From Gracilaria gracilis (Eukaryota > Rhodophyta > Florideophyceae > Gracilariales > Gracilariaceae), in contig JARGSG010000037.1 in the NCBI GenBank assembly GCA_030374805.1, positions 310,001-374,000 of the forward strand: 64,000 nucleotides of DNA, written 5' to 3'. Shown in pieces: positions 10,009 to 19,750 of this stretch (positions within the stretch are counted from its first letter, which is position 1; each line of letters begins with the position of its first letter). The notes under the pieces were generated by a model that was not told the DNA's origin, ran no database searches, and saw only the letters and a list, made by a program, of their open reading frames with translations. A program made the position numbers and the translations under genes.

Positions 10009-13000
10009 CTTCTCTCCTTCAAAGGCCAAGCGCAGCTTTTGATTTGCTAGCCAGAACGGGGGATGTAGTTTTACGATGAAGCAATTTCTGCAGCAGAACT
10101 GGAACGTCCTTGTAGATCTGTTGGAGAGGCTCCAAAGTGTCCTCTTCCTGATCAAGACCTTTCCATCGAACATGTACCAGTAGTCCTTCCTTGCTTTCCA
10201 CCAACTTAAGTAAACGCCCTACAGGCATACCGGTCTCAGAGGAGAGGACGTGAGACAAAATGGCCTCACTGTTCAATGATGCGTCATGATAGAACTTCAA
10301 TCGAGAGCCATGTATGTCCTTGGGCGCTCCATTCCTGAGATCCTCGACTTGATATACGTAGTCCGAAAGTGCCTTAACAACTCGGCGTGGTCCTCTCCAA
10401 CGTAACGCGAGCTTCTCGCCAGCCGTAAAGTCATCCCTTGCCACTAATACAAAATCACCTTTCTCGAAATTGGCTAGCTTGCCCTTCGAAGCCCTTTCTC
10501 TCGACGTCCATCTGTTGTTCTGTAGCGCATTGTGCACTTAAGGTTGCAACTCGGACATCGGCTTCTACAGAGCGTCCATGTTGGTACAGCGCTCTAATCG
10601 TGCTGCGTGAATGTTAACAGGCTTTGCGGTAGATGTGCGAAGGAAGGTAGAGATGGGTGGAGTAGGTTTGAGACCCATGAATGCGGTGATTGGGGCAGTG
10701 TTACTACGATGAGGCGACGGCGTGTTGTTCAGGATGCTCTGGATGATGGGAATGAGATTAGGCATTCTTTGAAATCCATTTGATACTCGGATGTCAACGC
10801 CCGAAGTGTTCGGATCAGTTCTTTGCCAAGTCTTTTTACTGCACCGTTGCTCCATGGTGTGTAGGGAAGCGTAAAATGATGCGGTACGCGAAGATACTTC
10901 GTAATTTTCCTGATGGTCTCGTTCTTGAAGTGCGTTGGTCCATCCGTCATCAAACCTTGCGGAACATTAAAGGCAGCGCACCAGTCTACGATGGAAAGTG
11001 CTGCATTGTCCGATGTCGTTCCTGACGTAGGAAAGAACCATTTGTAGTCGGAGTGTTCATGACGGAGCATCAGAATCTATTTAGACCCTACATGACTTGG
11101 TCCAATTTCAATGTAGTCAAACTGGAGAAGCTCGTTTGGCTTTGACCCATGCAGCGCCGGACCGAATGTCCTTGGAACTTTCTCACCTCCAGTGGTTGAA
11201 ATGCAGTGAATGCAGGCATCTACGAAATCGTGGATGTCTTTCGACAGTGTTACCCAATGATAATTCTGCCTCAGCGCACTTAATGTAGTCTGTCTACCAC
11301 GATGACCAGCGGGGCCAGTGTGGGCAATGATGCAAAGTCTCAGTTGAAGGTCCTCAGAGTTTTCCAAAATCCACATGGCTCCTGAAGAGGTTTTCTAGAT
11401 TTCATCAAGACACTGTAGATCTAATGGTCGAAAGTTAGATTGTTGGTCTTGTTCCAGTGCTACTTCTTCTGCAGAAGGCCAGCAGAATTCATCTGCGTTG
11501 GCAGTTGGAAGGATCGGAATTTGGAGTAACCTTCGGACAATTCTGGGTGCTGACCAACGCGTTAATATGTCAGCCCACACATTGTCCAGTCCACTGATGT
11601 GGAAGCATATGTACAAGTATACACTGAACCGCACAGCCCAACGGAGCACCTTCCTTGTTGAAGATAGGCTGAGATCCGGGATGAGAGGGAGAGGGTCGAA
11701 AATGAAAACGAGGTTGTTATGGTCTGTGAAGAGGTCGAATCCTGCGGCAGTTGCCGCAAGCCAGTGCATTCTCTCGACTGTAGCCAATATTGCGAAAGCC
11801 TCTTTCTCCAGAGTCGACCAAGCCAATTGAGTCGTGTTGAATCTTCCGAAACAAAAGGCAAGCGGGCTGTGCCTTTGCTGGGCGTGAGGGAGATGTAGGT
11901 CTTCTTTCGGTACTTGCGTAACGATACCAGACCAAGAAGAATCAGGTGCGTCTGTGTAAATGCACAGACGCTGCCGCTCGTCTTGATGAGCAAGAGTAAC
12001 CAGATTAGCGAGCGCCTTCTTGCACCGATCGAAAACAATATCTTCTTTCTGATTCCATCCCAGATCCTGCAATGATACGTTCCCAACAGCTCGTTTGGTG
12101 CGCTTACCAGCTACCGCATATACCCGCTCTAACATTTGGTGTAAGGGCTCAATGAGATTCGTGAAGTTCGGTATGCCAGTTTTGACCCACTGCATGGCGC
12201 ATACAAACTGTTGCAGATGGGCTCCAGTGGTTGGAGGTTCCATGGAAAGGAGGCCGTCAAGCTGTCGAGGGTCATAGCGTACTCCATCTGCGGATACAAT
12301 TCGTCCACACCATTTAATGGTTTGAGCAAACAGGATACTCTTTCCTGGATGTATTCGGATGGAGTAACGTGCACAGGTTTCGAACAGCTTTCGAATTCCT
12401 TTCAGTAGTCCCTCCACAGTTGGGTTGTGAAGCAGTATGTCATCCAGCCAATAAAGAATCTGCAAAAGGAGCTCCTTAGGGAACACTTCTGCCAGAATAG
12501 ATCGCAGATGTGTCGTAGCGTTGGTTGTCCCGTGCAGGATTCTGGTTGGTGTGTAGACGTCATCAGGCGTGATGAATGACTGGAGTTCCTGCGAGGCCTT
12601 ATCCAAAGAAAACTGCCAGTACCCATGCGAGAGGTCAAAGGTGGCGAAGAACTTGGATCCAGCCAGCTTAAGTAGTTCCTGTTCAATATTCGGCATCGGG
12701 AACTGATGCTGGACTGTGTACTTGTTGATGGGCTGCAAGTCTACAGTGAATCGGAAACGAGCTGGTCCAGGTTTGGGAACCAGAAGAGGTGCTGATGCCC
12801 ATGGACACGATGGATTGGCGTACATCATACCAGCTCTAACAAGATTCCCAACGAACTTGTCAAGAAAATCTTGCTGGTCCTGCGAGTACTTACGCAGACG
12901 AAGGCGAACTGGCTTGGCATCAGGTGTGACGGCAATTTTTAGTGGTTTGACTTGTGCTGGTGGTCCTGAAGAAAGCGAGGTTCTGAAGATGTTGATGTGT

Positions 13001-14806
13001 TCATGTGCCATTTCGCTAAGAAGATTCGCCTTGGTTTTCTCCAGTCCATTTCCAACGGCCACTTGCAACTTGTCCTCTACTTCTTTGCGGATGCTCTCAT
13101 GCTGCTCACTGTCAACTGGGTCAAGAAGAGCTGAGTCCGGGAATGGGTCTTCAACCCGTCGTTGGGCATAGTACTTCACCCTTGGACGGTCAGGCACAAC
13201 TCTAGTTGACTCGGGTACTGTACTAGAGCAGTTGAGGCGTGCGATCATGAGACGACTGACGTACCCACCCGTTGAAGTGGATATGGGGTTGCCCACTTGG
13301 GAGCAGTCCGCCCCATTCAAAACGAAGCGGTTCCTGTCCAACAGGGTGTGAGTGTCAACACGCAGATGTTGCAGTAATGGTCTGCCGATTAGTAGATTCT
13401 CACAAGCCAGGTCGTTATCAGCGACCAAAAAAGAGATCTTCATGAGTGCCAAGTTTCCAGATGCCAGGTGTAGAATGGTGCGCGGTATTTTCCATGTGCG
13501 TGAGAAAGAAAAACTCTCTGCTTCTGCCTGATTATCCTTCCTGAATGCCACAGCCAAAGTGACCGTCTTGATTTCGTAAATCTTCCCGATACCTTGCAAA
13601 GCAGCTGACTCTGCGAGTGTAGGTGACACAATGCTGTCGTCGCTGCCATCATCACAGCGACCAGATGTCTCGACGGAAGTAATGCCATCGGATACAGTAA
13701 CAGAACAGCTCGCCTCTGTAGAGTACTGAGCAGGTTTCACACGTCCCACGCTGCCTGGCTTTGATTTGGCTTTGTGAGACCTTGTGTTCTTCGCAGGTCC
13801 ATCCGCTGCCTTCTTGGCTGAAAGATGAGCTTTCAGAGCTTCCTTCTCGACAGCGGTGGCCTTCGTACAATCATCAATCCAATGCCGTTCACCTTCACGC
13901 TGGCATGGTTCGTGCGGACAGAACGGGGGAAGTCGTTTGGATTTATGGCTTGCGCGCTTCTGCTCTGTTGAAGTGCTTGGTGGGGCTGATGAATTGCTAC
14001 TCGTGGCAACACTTACAAAGTTTCCTTTACGGGGCTTTGAAACCCGCGTTCTAGAGGGTGAACCATTGTCTACGATCTGAAATGCTTCGGATACAGACAT
14101 TGCGTGTTTCATAAAACCTTCGAAGTCATTCTTTAGAGGTGAATACACCAGTTCCAGGTCCGTTTCGAGACGTTGTTGCAATGTTCTGGGACAAATAGTA
14201 GCTACAATGTGCTTGACTGATAGTTTTGGATGGTCATTCATGGCGCAAATGAGCCCATTCCTACGCAACGTAGACACATACGACGTAAACAGTCCTTTCA
14301 TTCGCGAGCGGGAGGAGCTGTCAGACATGTCCATCGAAAGTTCACGTTTGATTATAGCATTAATGTCTGTTACCGTCATAGTGTCTTTTTCCTTCTCGGC
14401 TTCGGATTCCAAATACTTGCAAAGTTTTGCATCCGTAAGGTCTTCGGACATCTTAACTGTAGGAATGTATTCCAAATCAATACGGGACTGAAGCCATTCA
14501 GAGTCTACAAAGAAGCGAATTCTGATCGGGCGGACAGGTTGGATGGTGGTCGAGTCAAAGACAGAAAGCTGTAGCGCTCGTTTCATGACTTCCTTCGAAT
14601 ACTGGTGGTACTGACGTAGAAATATCCGAATTGACCTCGGATTGGTGTTGGAGAGTCTTGGATGGTCCACGGAAAAGGCTACGGACGATGGTTGCTGAAA
14701 AAGATATTCCATTTCTTCTCCAGACTGAGCGGTAGGCGTTTAAGCGGACGCCATTGTGGTGATCGAACAAGCGAAACGCGATACAACCAGTATCGGCAGT
14801 GATCAC

Positions 14807-15071
14807 TGTGGGCTTGTGTGGTTGCAATGCGCAAAAGAAGTGCTGAGTGTTGAGGTTCGATGCCTCTGATTTTACTGAAGAGGCAGACATGTGGTGTCTT
14901 AAGTACACCACTGCTGATATTTTCTGCTTCAGAAAACTACTACAGTACACTAGCTAGTTAGGAAATATTGCCACCCGAGCGTGGGTGCAGAAATCCTTGG
15001 TGGAGCTATGGGTGCTGAAGTGGATGTCTATATCTACTTCAGTGCCGAAGTGGATGCCTTCATCCACTACA
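14807..15071 (-). repeat. 5' LTR of the gypsy element (right side)
   Basis: 265 bp matching 9744-10008 at about 97%. It is followed immediately by GTATT, the target duplication, and then by the first base of the tandem array unit. Confidence 0.9.
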
Positions 15072-15445
15072 GTATTGCATGAGTTCTCGCGTCGGAGTGT
15101 CAAAAAGGTGAAACGTGATCGTCATTCATGAAATTGTAACGGGTTGTTCAACATCTGGAATGCACTACCGTTGGTACCCTTGAATCTACAAACAATTGTC
15201 AGCAACTTTGGTCTTGTTCTGTGCTTCATCTGAGTTGCATTTAGATAAAGAATACATGGAGTTTTTCTACAGACAACTGTCTCTGGAAATGGCATTTCTC
15301 GTGATCATACGCCAGGAATAATTGTGTTCACAAATGTCGCATGTCGCTATCTATGGATTCACAAAGGAAATGCAGATCGTGAAGTGCCTTGGCAGGAGCT
15401 ATCCTTTCACCAATGCAAGTCACAGTTCGCGACAACAAGCACTTT

Positions 15446-15466
15446 CACTGTGAAAGTTTCACAGTG
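15446..15466. promoter_or_regulatory. Upstream near-perfect palindrome
   Basis: CACTGTGAAA-G-TTTCACAGTG is a 10-bp inverted repeat around one base, about 400 bp before the start codon and 220 bp before the TATA box. It recurs at 20071-20091 and 24696-24716. It could be a dimeric transcription-factor site; no factor is identified. Confidence 0.4.
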
Positions 15467-15685
15467 TTCACTTGTGCTGTGAGCTCAGCATTCCTCCCCT
15501 TCGCCATGTCATCCGAGCTGCAGTGTTTGTAAGCATGACCATCGTGCGGGAAATGCACAAACGCTCTCCCAAAAGTGTACGTCTGCGTTCGAAATGCAGC
15601 GTTGCTCTCCCTCCGCCACATCAACTAGTGCGTGGGTGAGGCGAACTCCGTGCTTCAACATAATGCAAAACCAAGATGCTGTCGG

Positions 15686-15693
15686 TATAAAAA
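15686..15693 (+). promoter_or_regulatory. TATA box of the array gene
   Basis: TATAAAAA followed by GG lies 167 bp before the ATG at 15853, in a normal core-promoter position for a 5' UTR of about 130 nt. The same box is at 20311-20318 and 24936-24943. Confidence 0.6.
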
Positions 15694-15852
15694 GGCGAGC
15701 GCCCTCGACAAGAGCAAGACGGATGGACTCACCCCAGCAGCACCAGTACTCTCGGACTTGCAACTCACTTCAGCTACACATTCACTTCAGCTATTATCGC
15801 ATTTCCTTCAACTCTTTCGTCTAAGCATCTTGTCATCACCTTCTTTTTCAAG

Positions 15853-17709
15853 ATGAATTGGTCATTTACTCTTGCCGCTTTTGTGTTGCAAGCGTTGTTG
15901 CTTGCTCGCATATCATTTGCCCTACAGTTCCCCTCTTACACGTACCAGGACCATCCGCTACTGCGCGACAACAAACACGAATTCATCGAGCCCGTGGTCA
16001 TGAGAAGTTACCTCCGTTTTAACGGAAAGCATGGATGGACGACGAACAGGATGCTGTTTACTCCTGGAACGGCCTCCTATAACCACTTCAACGGAGACCA
16101 TTTCGCATCGTCTATCGACTCCCTCTTTGTCATTGGAAGCGTCAAAAGATCTCGAAGCCCGTACCTCAAGGTGGTTCTCAACAAGAACGCACGTGTTTTC
16201 GTTCTTCTAAATGTGGACGGACTGGAGTTGAAGAACGTTACTACCGACACCAAGGTTAGTGGCGTTTCGACGAATTGGAAGCTACTTGGAGCCGTGCGAA
16301 CCCCCACTGGCGAGTCTATTCAAATAGGTGATTCCCAGAGGCTTGGCGGTAATGTGACACTCCCTTCGCAGGGCGTAGTGCTACAAACGTTTGCCGAAGC
16401 TGGCAAACCGTTCGTTCTACCGCATCCGCGGTCCGTGCGGGTTGGTGGATACGAGTCTCAAAGATTCACTGTTCTGTTTGCCAAACCGGAGGCAGACAAA
16501 GTGATACGCTTTGAGTACCCGCAGGTGCCATCCACAGTGTTTCACAAAGCCCGTGGAAAGCCAGTGGAGACAAGCGCAGTGCTCCCCAACGCTAGGTGCC
16601 CTGTCTGGCTCCACGACACCCACCTCACTGCCTCTACAGACGTCGAAGCCGCTAAGAAGAAAGGGGAAAAGGTGTATTGGAGAACTTGGCACCCGATGAT
16701 CGACCCGGTCTGGTGGTGTTACTACGATCATGATCATGGAACTTATCCGGGGCAGTACAGGCCCAAGTTTCATTACACGGCGTATAACACCCCAGATACG
16801 ACGACCAAACACGGGCGCCAAGAGGAGTCCCACAACGGATTCAAGGTGTTCTCATTCGCATTGGAACACCAGAAGAAGTTTGTGGTGATAACTGTGCACA
16901 TGCAGTTATCCATGGCACGCCGCTTCACAGTCCGCCACCACACCATCACGTTTGCGGTATTGAATGCAAACTGGGAGATGGAGGCGGAGCTGAGCATGAA
17001 GGCGGACTTCGGCGCCGCTGTGGTGACGCTGAAGGATAGGTCGGAGCTGCCTATCAGTGCCAGGGACGCGGGAATCATTAGGGAACTGGATGGGAAACGG
17101 CGGTTCGCCCGGCGCCGCTTCAACATTCTCAACGTGGACGCCGAGTACCCCGCCTCGGTGAACAGCAGTTTCTTGTATCACAATCACTTGGTGCCGACCA
17201 GTGAAAACAAGAACAGCATCACCGAGGGGATTTATGAGCAGTGGAGGGCCTCATTAACAACTTGCATGAGGCCCAAAACTCGCTATGTAAATCGGGGTTT
17301 TAACTTCGACGTCCGCAACCCGTCCACCGCCCTCCGTCGTCTAAATGCGACGTCGGACCTGTCAATGCAGAAACTGGCAGGGGACAATGTCAACCGTTTC
17401 TTGAAACTTCGAGATACGTTTTTGTTCGGGCGGGAGTTGTGCCAGTTTGACAACGTGGACGGGGGGAAGGAGCCGTCGGGTGTGTTCTACACCGATCCGT
17501 ACTTTGCCCGGGTGCAAGCAGCAGGGGCTGGGTTTTCAGTTCGGCAGTTCATAAGCCCCACACTTGGAACTGTGGAACTGAAAAGCGGCCTCTTGCTGCC
17601 GACCGGGCCGTGGTCGGAGCCGCTGACGTACGTTCCCAAGGGGACAAAGCGGGTTGACGGTAGAAGGTTAGAAAACATAGAGAACGCGGTACGCAAGTCC
17701 GTGAATTAG
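15853..17709 (+). CDS. Secreted protein of unknown function, array copy 1
   Basis: 618 codons without introns. Residues 1-24 form a clear signal peptide (MNWSFTLAAFVLQALLLARI, ending SFALQ), so the mature protein is probably exported or placed in the wall. No later membrane segment is evident. The most striking region is residues 279-296, WHPMIDPVWWCYYDHDHG, followed by PKFHYTAYNTPD and H-N-G-F-K-V-F-S-F. The dense His/Asp/Trp/Cys pattern resembles the HP-x-x-DP...GHEHG motif I recall from uncharacterised bacterial and fungal extracellular proteins and could bind a metal; that is inference. Asn-X-Ser/Thr sites are present (for example NVT, NSS, NAT). I do not recognise the family. AATAAA at 17718-17723 lies just after the stop. 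Confidence 0.85.
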   Translation: MNWSFTLAAFVLQALLLARISFALQFPSYTYQDHPLLRDNKHEFIEPVVMRSYLRFNGKHGWTTNRMLFTPGTASYNHFNGDHFASSIDSLFVIGSVKRSRSPYLKVVLNKNARVFVLLNVDGLELKNVTTDTKVSGVSTNWKLLGAVRTPTGESIQIGDSQRLGGNVTLPSQGVVLQTFAEAGKPFVLPHPRSVRVGGYESQRFTVLFAKPEADKVIRFEYPQVPSTVFHKARGKPVETSAVLPNARCPVWLHDTHLTASTDVEAAKKKGEKVYWRTWHPMIDPVWWCYYDHDHGTYPGQYRPKFHYTAYNTPDTTTKHGRQEESHNGFKVFSFALEHQKKFVVITVHMQLSMARRFTVRHHTITFAVLNANWEMEAELSMKADFGAAVVTLKDRSELPISARDAGIIRELDGKRRFARRRFNILNVDAEYPASVNSSFLYHNHLVPTSENKNSITEGIYEQWRASLTTCMRPKTRYVNRGFNFDVRNPSTALRRLNATSDLSMQKLAGDNVNRFLKLRDTFLFGRELCQFDNVDGGKEPSGVFYTDPYFARVQAAGAGFSVRQFISPTLGTVELKSGLLLPTGPWSEPLTYVPKGTKRVDGRRLENIENAVRKSVN

Positions 17710-17717
17710 ATACTTGC

Positions 17718-17723
17718 AATAAA
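17718..17723 (+). terminator. Polyadenylation signal of the array gene
   Basis: AATAAA 9 bases after the stop codon, followed by a G-rich run. Repeated at 22343-22348 and 26969-26974. Confidence 0.5.
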
Positions 17724-17921
17724 TAGGGGGGGTTGTTCTAAGCATAACTGTGAACTTGATTGTCTTTCATCAACGTTTGACAAAGAGATGGTTCAAGAAA
17801 AAATGGGTGATGCGCTCGCTACTCATGACTGAATGAAGGTACAGTGGTAGGTACAGTGGTAAGACGACTAGAGCTGATAGAGTTGTTTTGAACTGTACCT
17901 CACCTCTTTCACTGAAGAGGG

Positions 17922-18128
17922 CGAGAGCGGGAGAGAGGCCGAGAGAGGGAGAGAGGGAGCGAGAGAGAGCTGGGGAGGGGGGAGAGCGAGTGCCATATCG
18001 AGAGAGAAGAGCGAGCGAGAGCTAGAGCGAGAGCGAGCGAGAGCTAGAGCGAGAGCGAGCGAGAGCTAGAGCGAGAGCGAGCGAGAGCTAGAGCGAGCGA
18101 GAGCTAGAGCGGGAGCGAGCGAGCAGAG
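17922..18128. repeat. GA-rich tract with 22-bp minisatellite (unit 1)
   Basis: The purine-rich tract begins after the array gene. From 18011 it becomes a 22-bp unit, GCGAGCGAGAGCTAGAGCGA plus GA, repeated about four to five times with slight truncation at the end. The same tract at 22547-22753 has the same copy number. The tract in unit 3 (from 27172) diverges partway. Confidence 0.9.
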
Positions 18129-18139
18129 AAGGGTAGAGT

Positions 18140-18297
18140 TAGTTTTCCTGTCAGGTTTGTCGTGCTCGCCCCAGGTACGGCTTCTCAGACGTCAGAGGTG
18201 AAATACAAACCGTGATAAACTCAATCAGTGCACAGAAATGCATCAGTAGAACCCAACACAAGTCGTCACAGGAAAGTGCAGTGTGAAGAAAAGATGA
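18140..18297 (-). ncRNA. Proteasome-intron-like segment, possible C/D snoRNA-like sequence
   Basis: About 157 bp match 28889-29046, the interior of the proteasome subunit intron, with roughly 80-85% identity by eye. On the minus strand both copies keep GTGACGA (close to a C box, RTGATGA), an internal ACTGATGCA and CACTGATTGAG, and a terminal CTCTGACGTCTGAG with CTGA D-box candidates, spaced about 90 nt from first to last. A box C/D snoRNA is one explanation; a shared mobile or duplicated intron fragment is the other. The copy in unit 2 is at 22765-22922. Confidence 0.3.
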
Positions 18298-19240
18298 AGC
18301 TTGTGTTGTGTACAACGACTGAGCGTCGTTCTCAGATAGTCGCTAAAGGCGTCGCATGTTACTATATACGTTTCAGTCGGTATTGGACTTCAAGTCAACC
18401 GGAGAGTGAAGTAGAGCAGAAATAGAAACCATTCAAGCTCTCGTTTAGTTTACCAAGGGTAATGCGAAAGCGGTTCAATCTTTCGAAGGTTCAAGGGAAC
18501 GAATTCCCGGCGCCTTGATGACAACTGGGCTTAACAAGCTCAATGATAAGCATATGTTGTAAGCGACGCATATAACAGCCAACCTTCTATTACACAAGTA
18601 CTGTCTTTCTTTATCTTTATCTTCTTATTACTTATGTGACACAGAAGTCTACCTTTCGGGACGCGTGGGGTTTGCTTCGGGCACCAGACCACGTATGAAC
18701 TTTCCATATAGACAAAAGCCACTGAGTGCAGTACACATCTTCAGTCGTATTTGTGCTGCGCTTACTGAGCTGTTCTGTAGGTACCAACGGTACAGTACAT
18801 TGAGAACACATCACATCTGTACAATGTTTTCAGCCTCTCCGTGTGAAACTTCGTGAACCACACTTACTCAGTGAGAGTATAGGCGAATGGACCATTTGGC
18901 TCATCACAGTCTATACTCTGTAGTCTTCCTTTCTTCGTCACAGCACAAATCCAAAGCGTGATGTTACACAAAGAAGAAAGTGTCCAAATACATCCTAATA
19001 CGGAGCAACGTTTCGGCATGGTGATGGGCTGGGTTTACGACATTTACGACAAAGTGAGACTCTCATAGATATACATATTCATTCGCAGGTGTTAGCACAA
19101 AGCATTTGAAGTATCGGGGGTACACAAGCGAATTTAAGCTACGTTGTTCACTGATACCCTTGTGCATCCAAACTAGCTTAGAAGAGCTTCCCAGTGTTTC
19201 GTGCGGGACCCCAGTTTTGTGCTGATCACTCACTGATTTA

Positions 19241-19300
19241 TCATCCAGCAGCAACGTTGCTGCTGGATGAGATGCTGACCACAATCAGTAAGTGGTCAGC
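19241..19300. repeat. Hairpin doublet
   Basis: 19241-19270 is a perfect 30-bp palindrome (TCATCCAGCAGCAAC and its reverse complement). Directly after it, GCTGACCAC at 19274-19282 pairs with GTGGTCAGC at 19292-19300 around 9 bases. The pair recurs in unit 2 at 23866-23925. The arrangement could form a cruciform or a structured RNA end. Its function is unknown. Confidence 0.75.
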
Positions 19301-19351
19301 ACAATGTGAACTTGGCTAAAAAGTTGTCGATGTCATTGTGGTATAACACCT

Positions 19352-19750
19352 CTAAGAGAAAATAGACCGCGTTGTGTTACCTTGTACTTTGACAGGTGCT
19401 GGCTTTGGAGAAGAACAGCCAACACAAGTCGATGGATATAGCAAACTGTTACCACATTTTGGTTTGAAAACAGTATTATAGGTCAGGATCGTCTTGAGGA
19501 GCGATGTATTTCCGTCAAGGGACGCATCCTCGGCGTAGTTGGAAAGGCCTAAAAGAAAAAACAAAAGCAATGCACGTAGAGCAGAATAAAACCATAAGTC
19601 ACCAAGGAATGAAAGCAGCGTACGAGATTCTGTCTGAGCTGAAGACCGTGTTAACAGACAACCAGAGACATAGCGTGGATCATTTTGCGGTGCAGTGTAT
19701 TGCATGAGTTCTCGCGTCGGAGTGTCAAAAAGGTGAAACGTGATCGTCAT
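19352..19750 (-). pseudogene. Minus-strand exon-like segment across the unit junction
   Basis: An open minus-strand frame crosses from unit 2 back into unit 1. The part encoding QNDPRYVSGCLLTRSSAQTES (about 19640-19710) is conserved in frame in the diverged copy at 9650-9743, with Q changed to R. In both copies similarity drops just after a possible donor (CTC|GTACGCTGC here, CTT|GTACACCTGC there). Further on, a pyrimidine tract ending TTTTCTTTTAG precedes GCCTTTCC, a good acceptor. This suggests exons of an unrecognised minus-strand gene. The equivalent frame at 23977-24375 crosses the next junction. Confidence 0.35.

Larger units (their letters stand above)
9744..15071 (-). mobile_element. 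Ty3/gypsy chromovirus-like LTR retrotransposon
   Basis: Fossil element of 5328 bp in minus orientation, bounded by 265-bp LTRs and a GTATT duplication (9739-9743 and 15072-15076). Parts in order on the minus strand: a Gag-like region with a zinc-knuckle-like Cys/His cluster, an aspartic protease-like region, reverse transcriptase with WLDD at the catalytic position, RNase H, integrase HHCC and core regions, and a C-terminal chromodomain-like module (within 10019-10537). The Gag-to-RNase H part is open over a long span (11395-14712). The integrase part is broken, with about three breaks. The two LTRs differ at 8 of 265 positions by my count, so the insertion is of intermediate age. Confidence 0.9.
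15072..19696. repeat. 4625-bp tandem array, unit 1
   Basis: The whole unit recurs at +4625 (19697-24321) with no difference that I could find by reading. It contains a promoter palindrome, a TATA box, the 618-codon gene, AATAAA, a GA-rich minisatellite, a proteasome-intron-like segment, a hairpin doublet and a minus-strand exon-like segment. The left border coincides with the gypsy target duplication, so the phase assigned to the unit is arbitrary. Confidence 0.95.

Noticed and set aside
16417-16833. 138-codon minus-strand frame inside the array gene (also in the other copies)
   Set aside because: It lies wholly opposite the 618-codon secreted-protein gene and recurs only because the unit is repeated.
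17922-18128. Possible CRISPR-like array in the 22-bp repeats
   Set aside because: The repeats are contiguous without spacers; this is a minisatellite in eukaryotic DNA.
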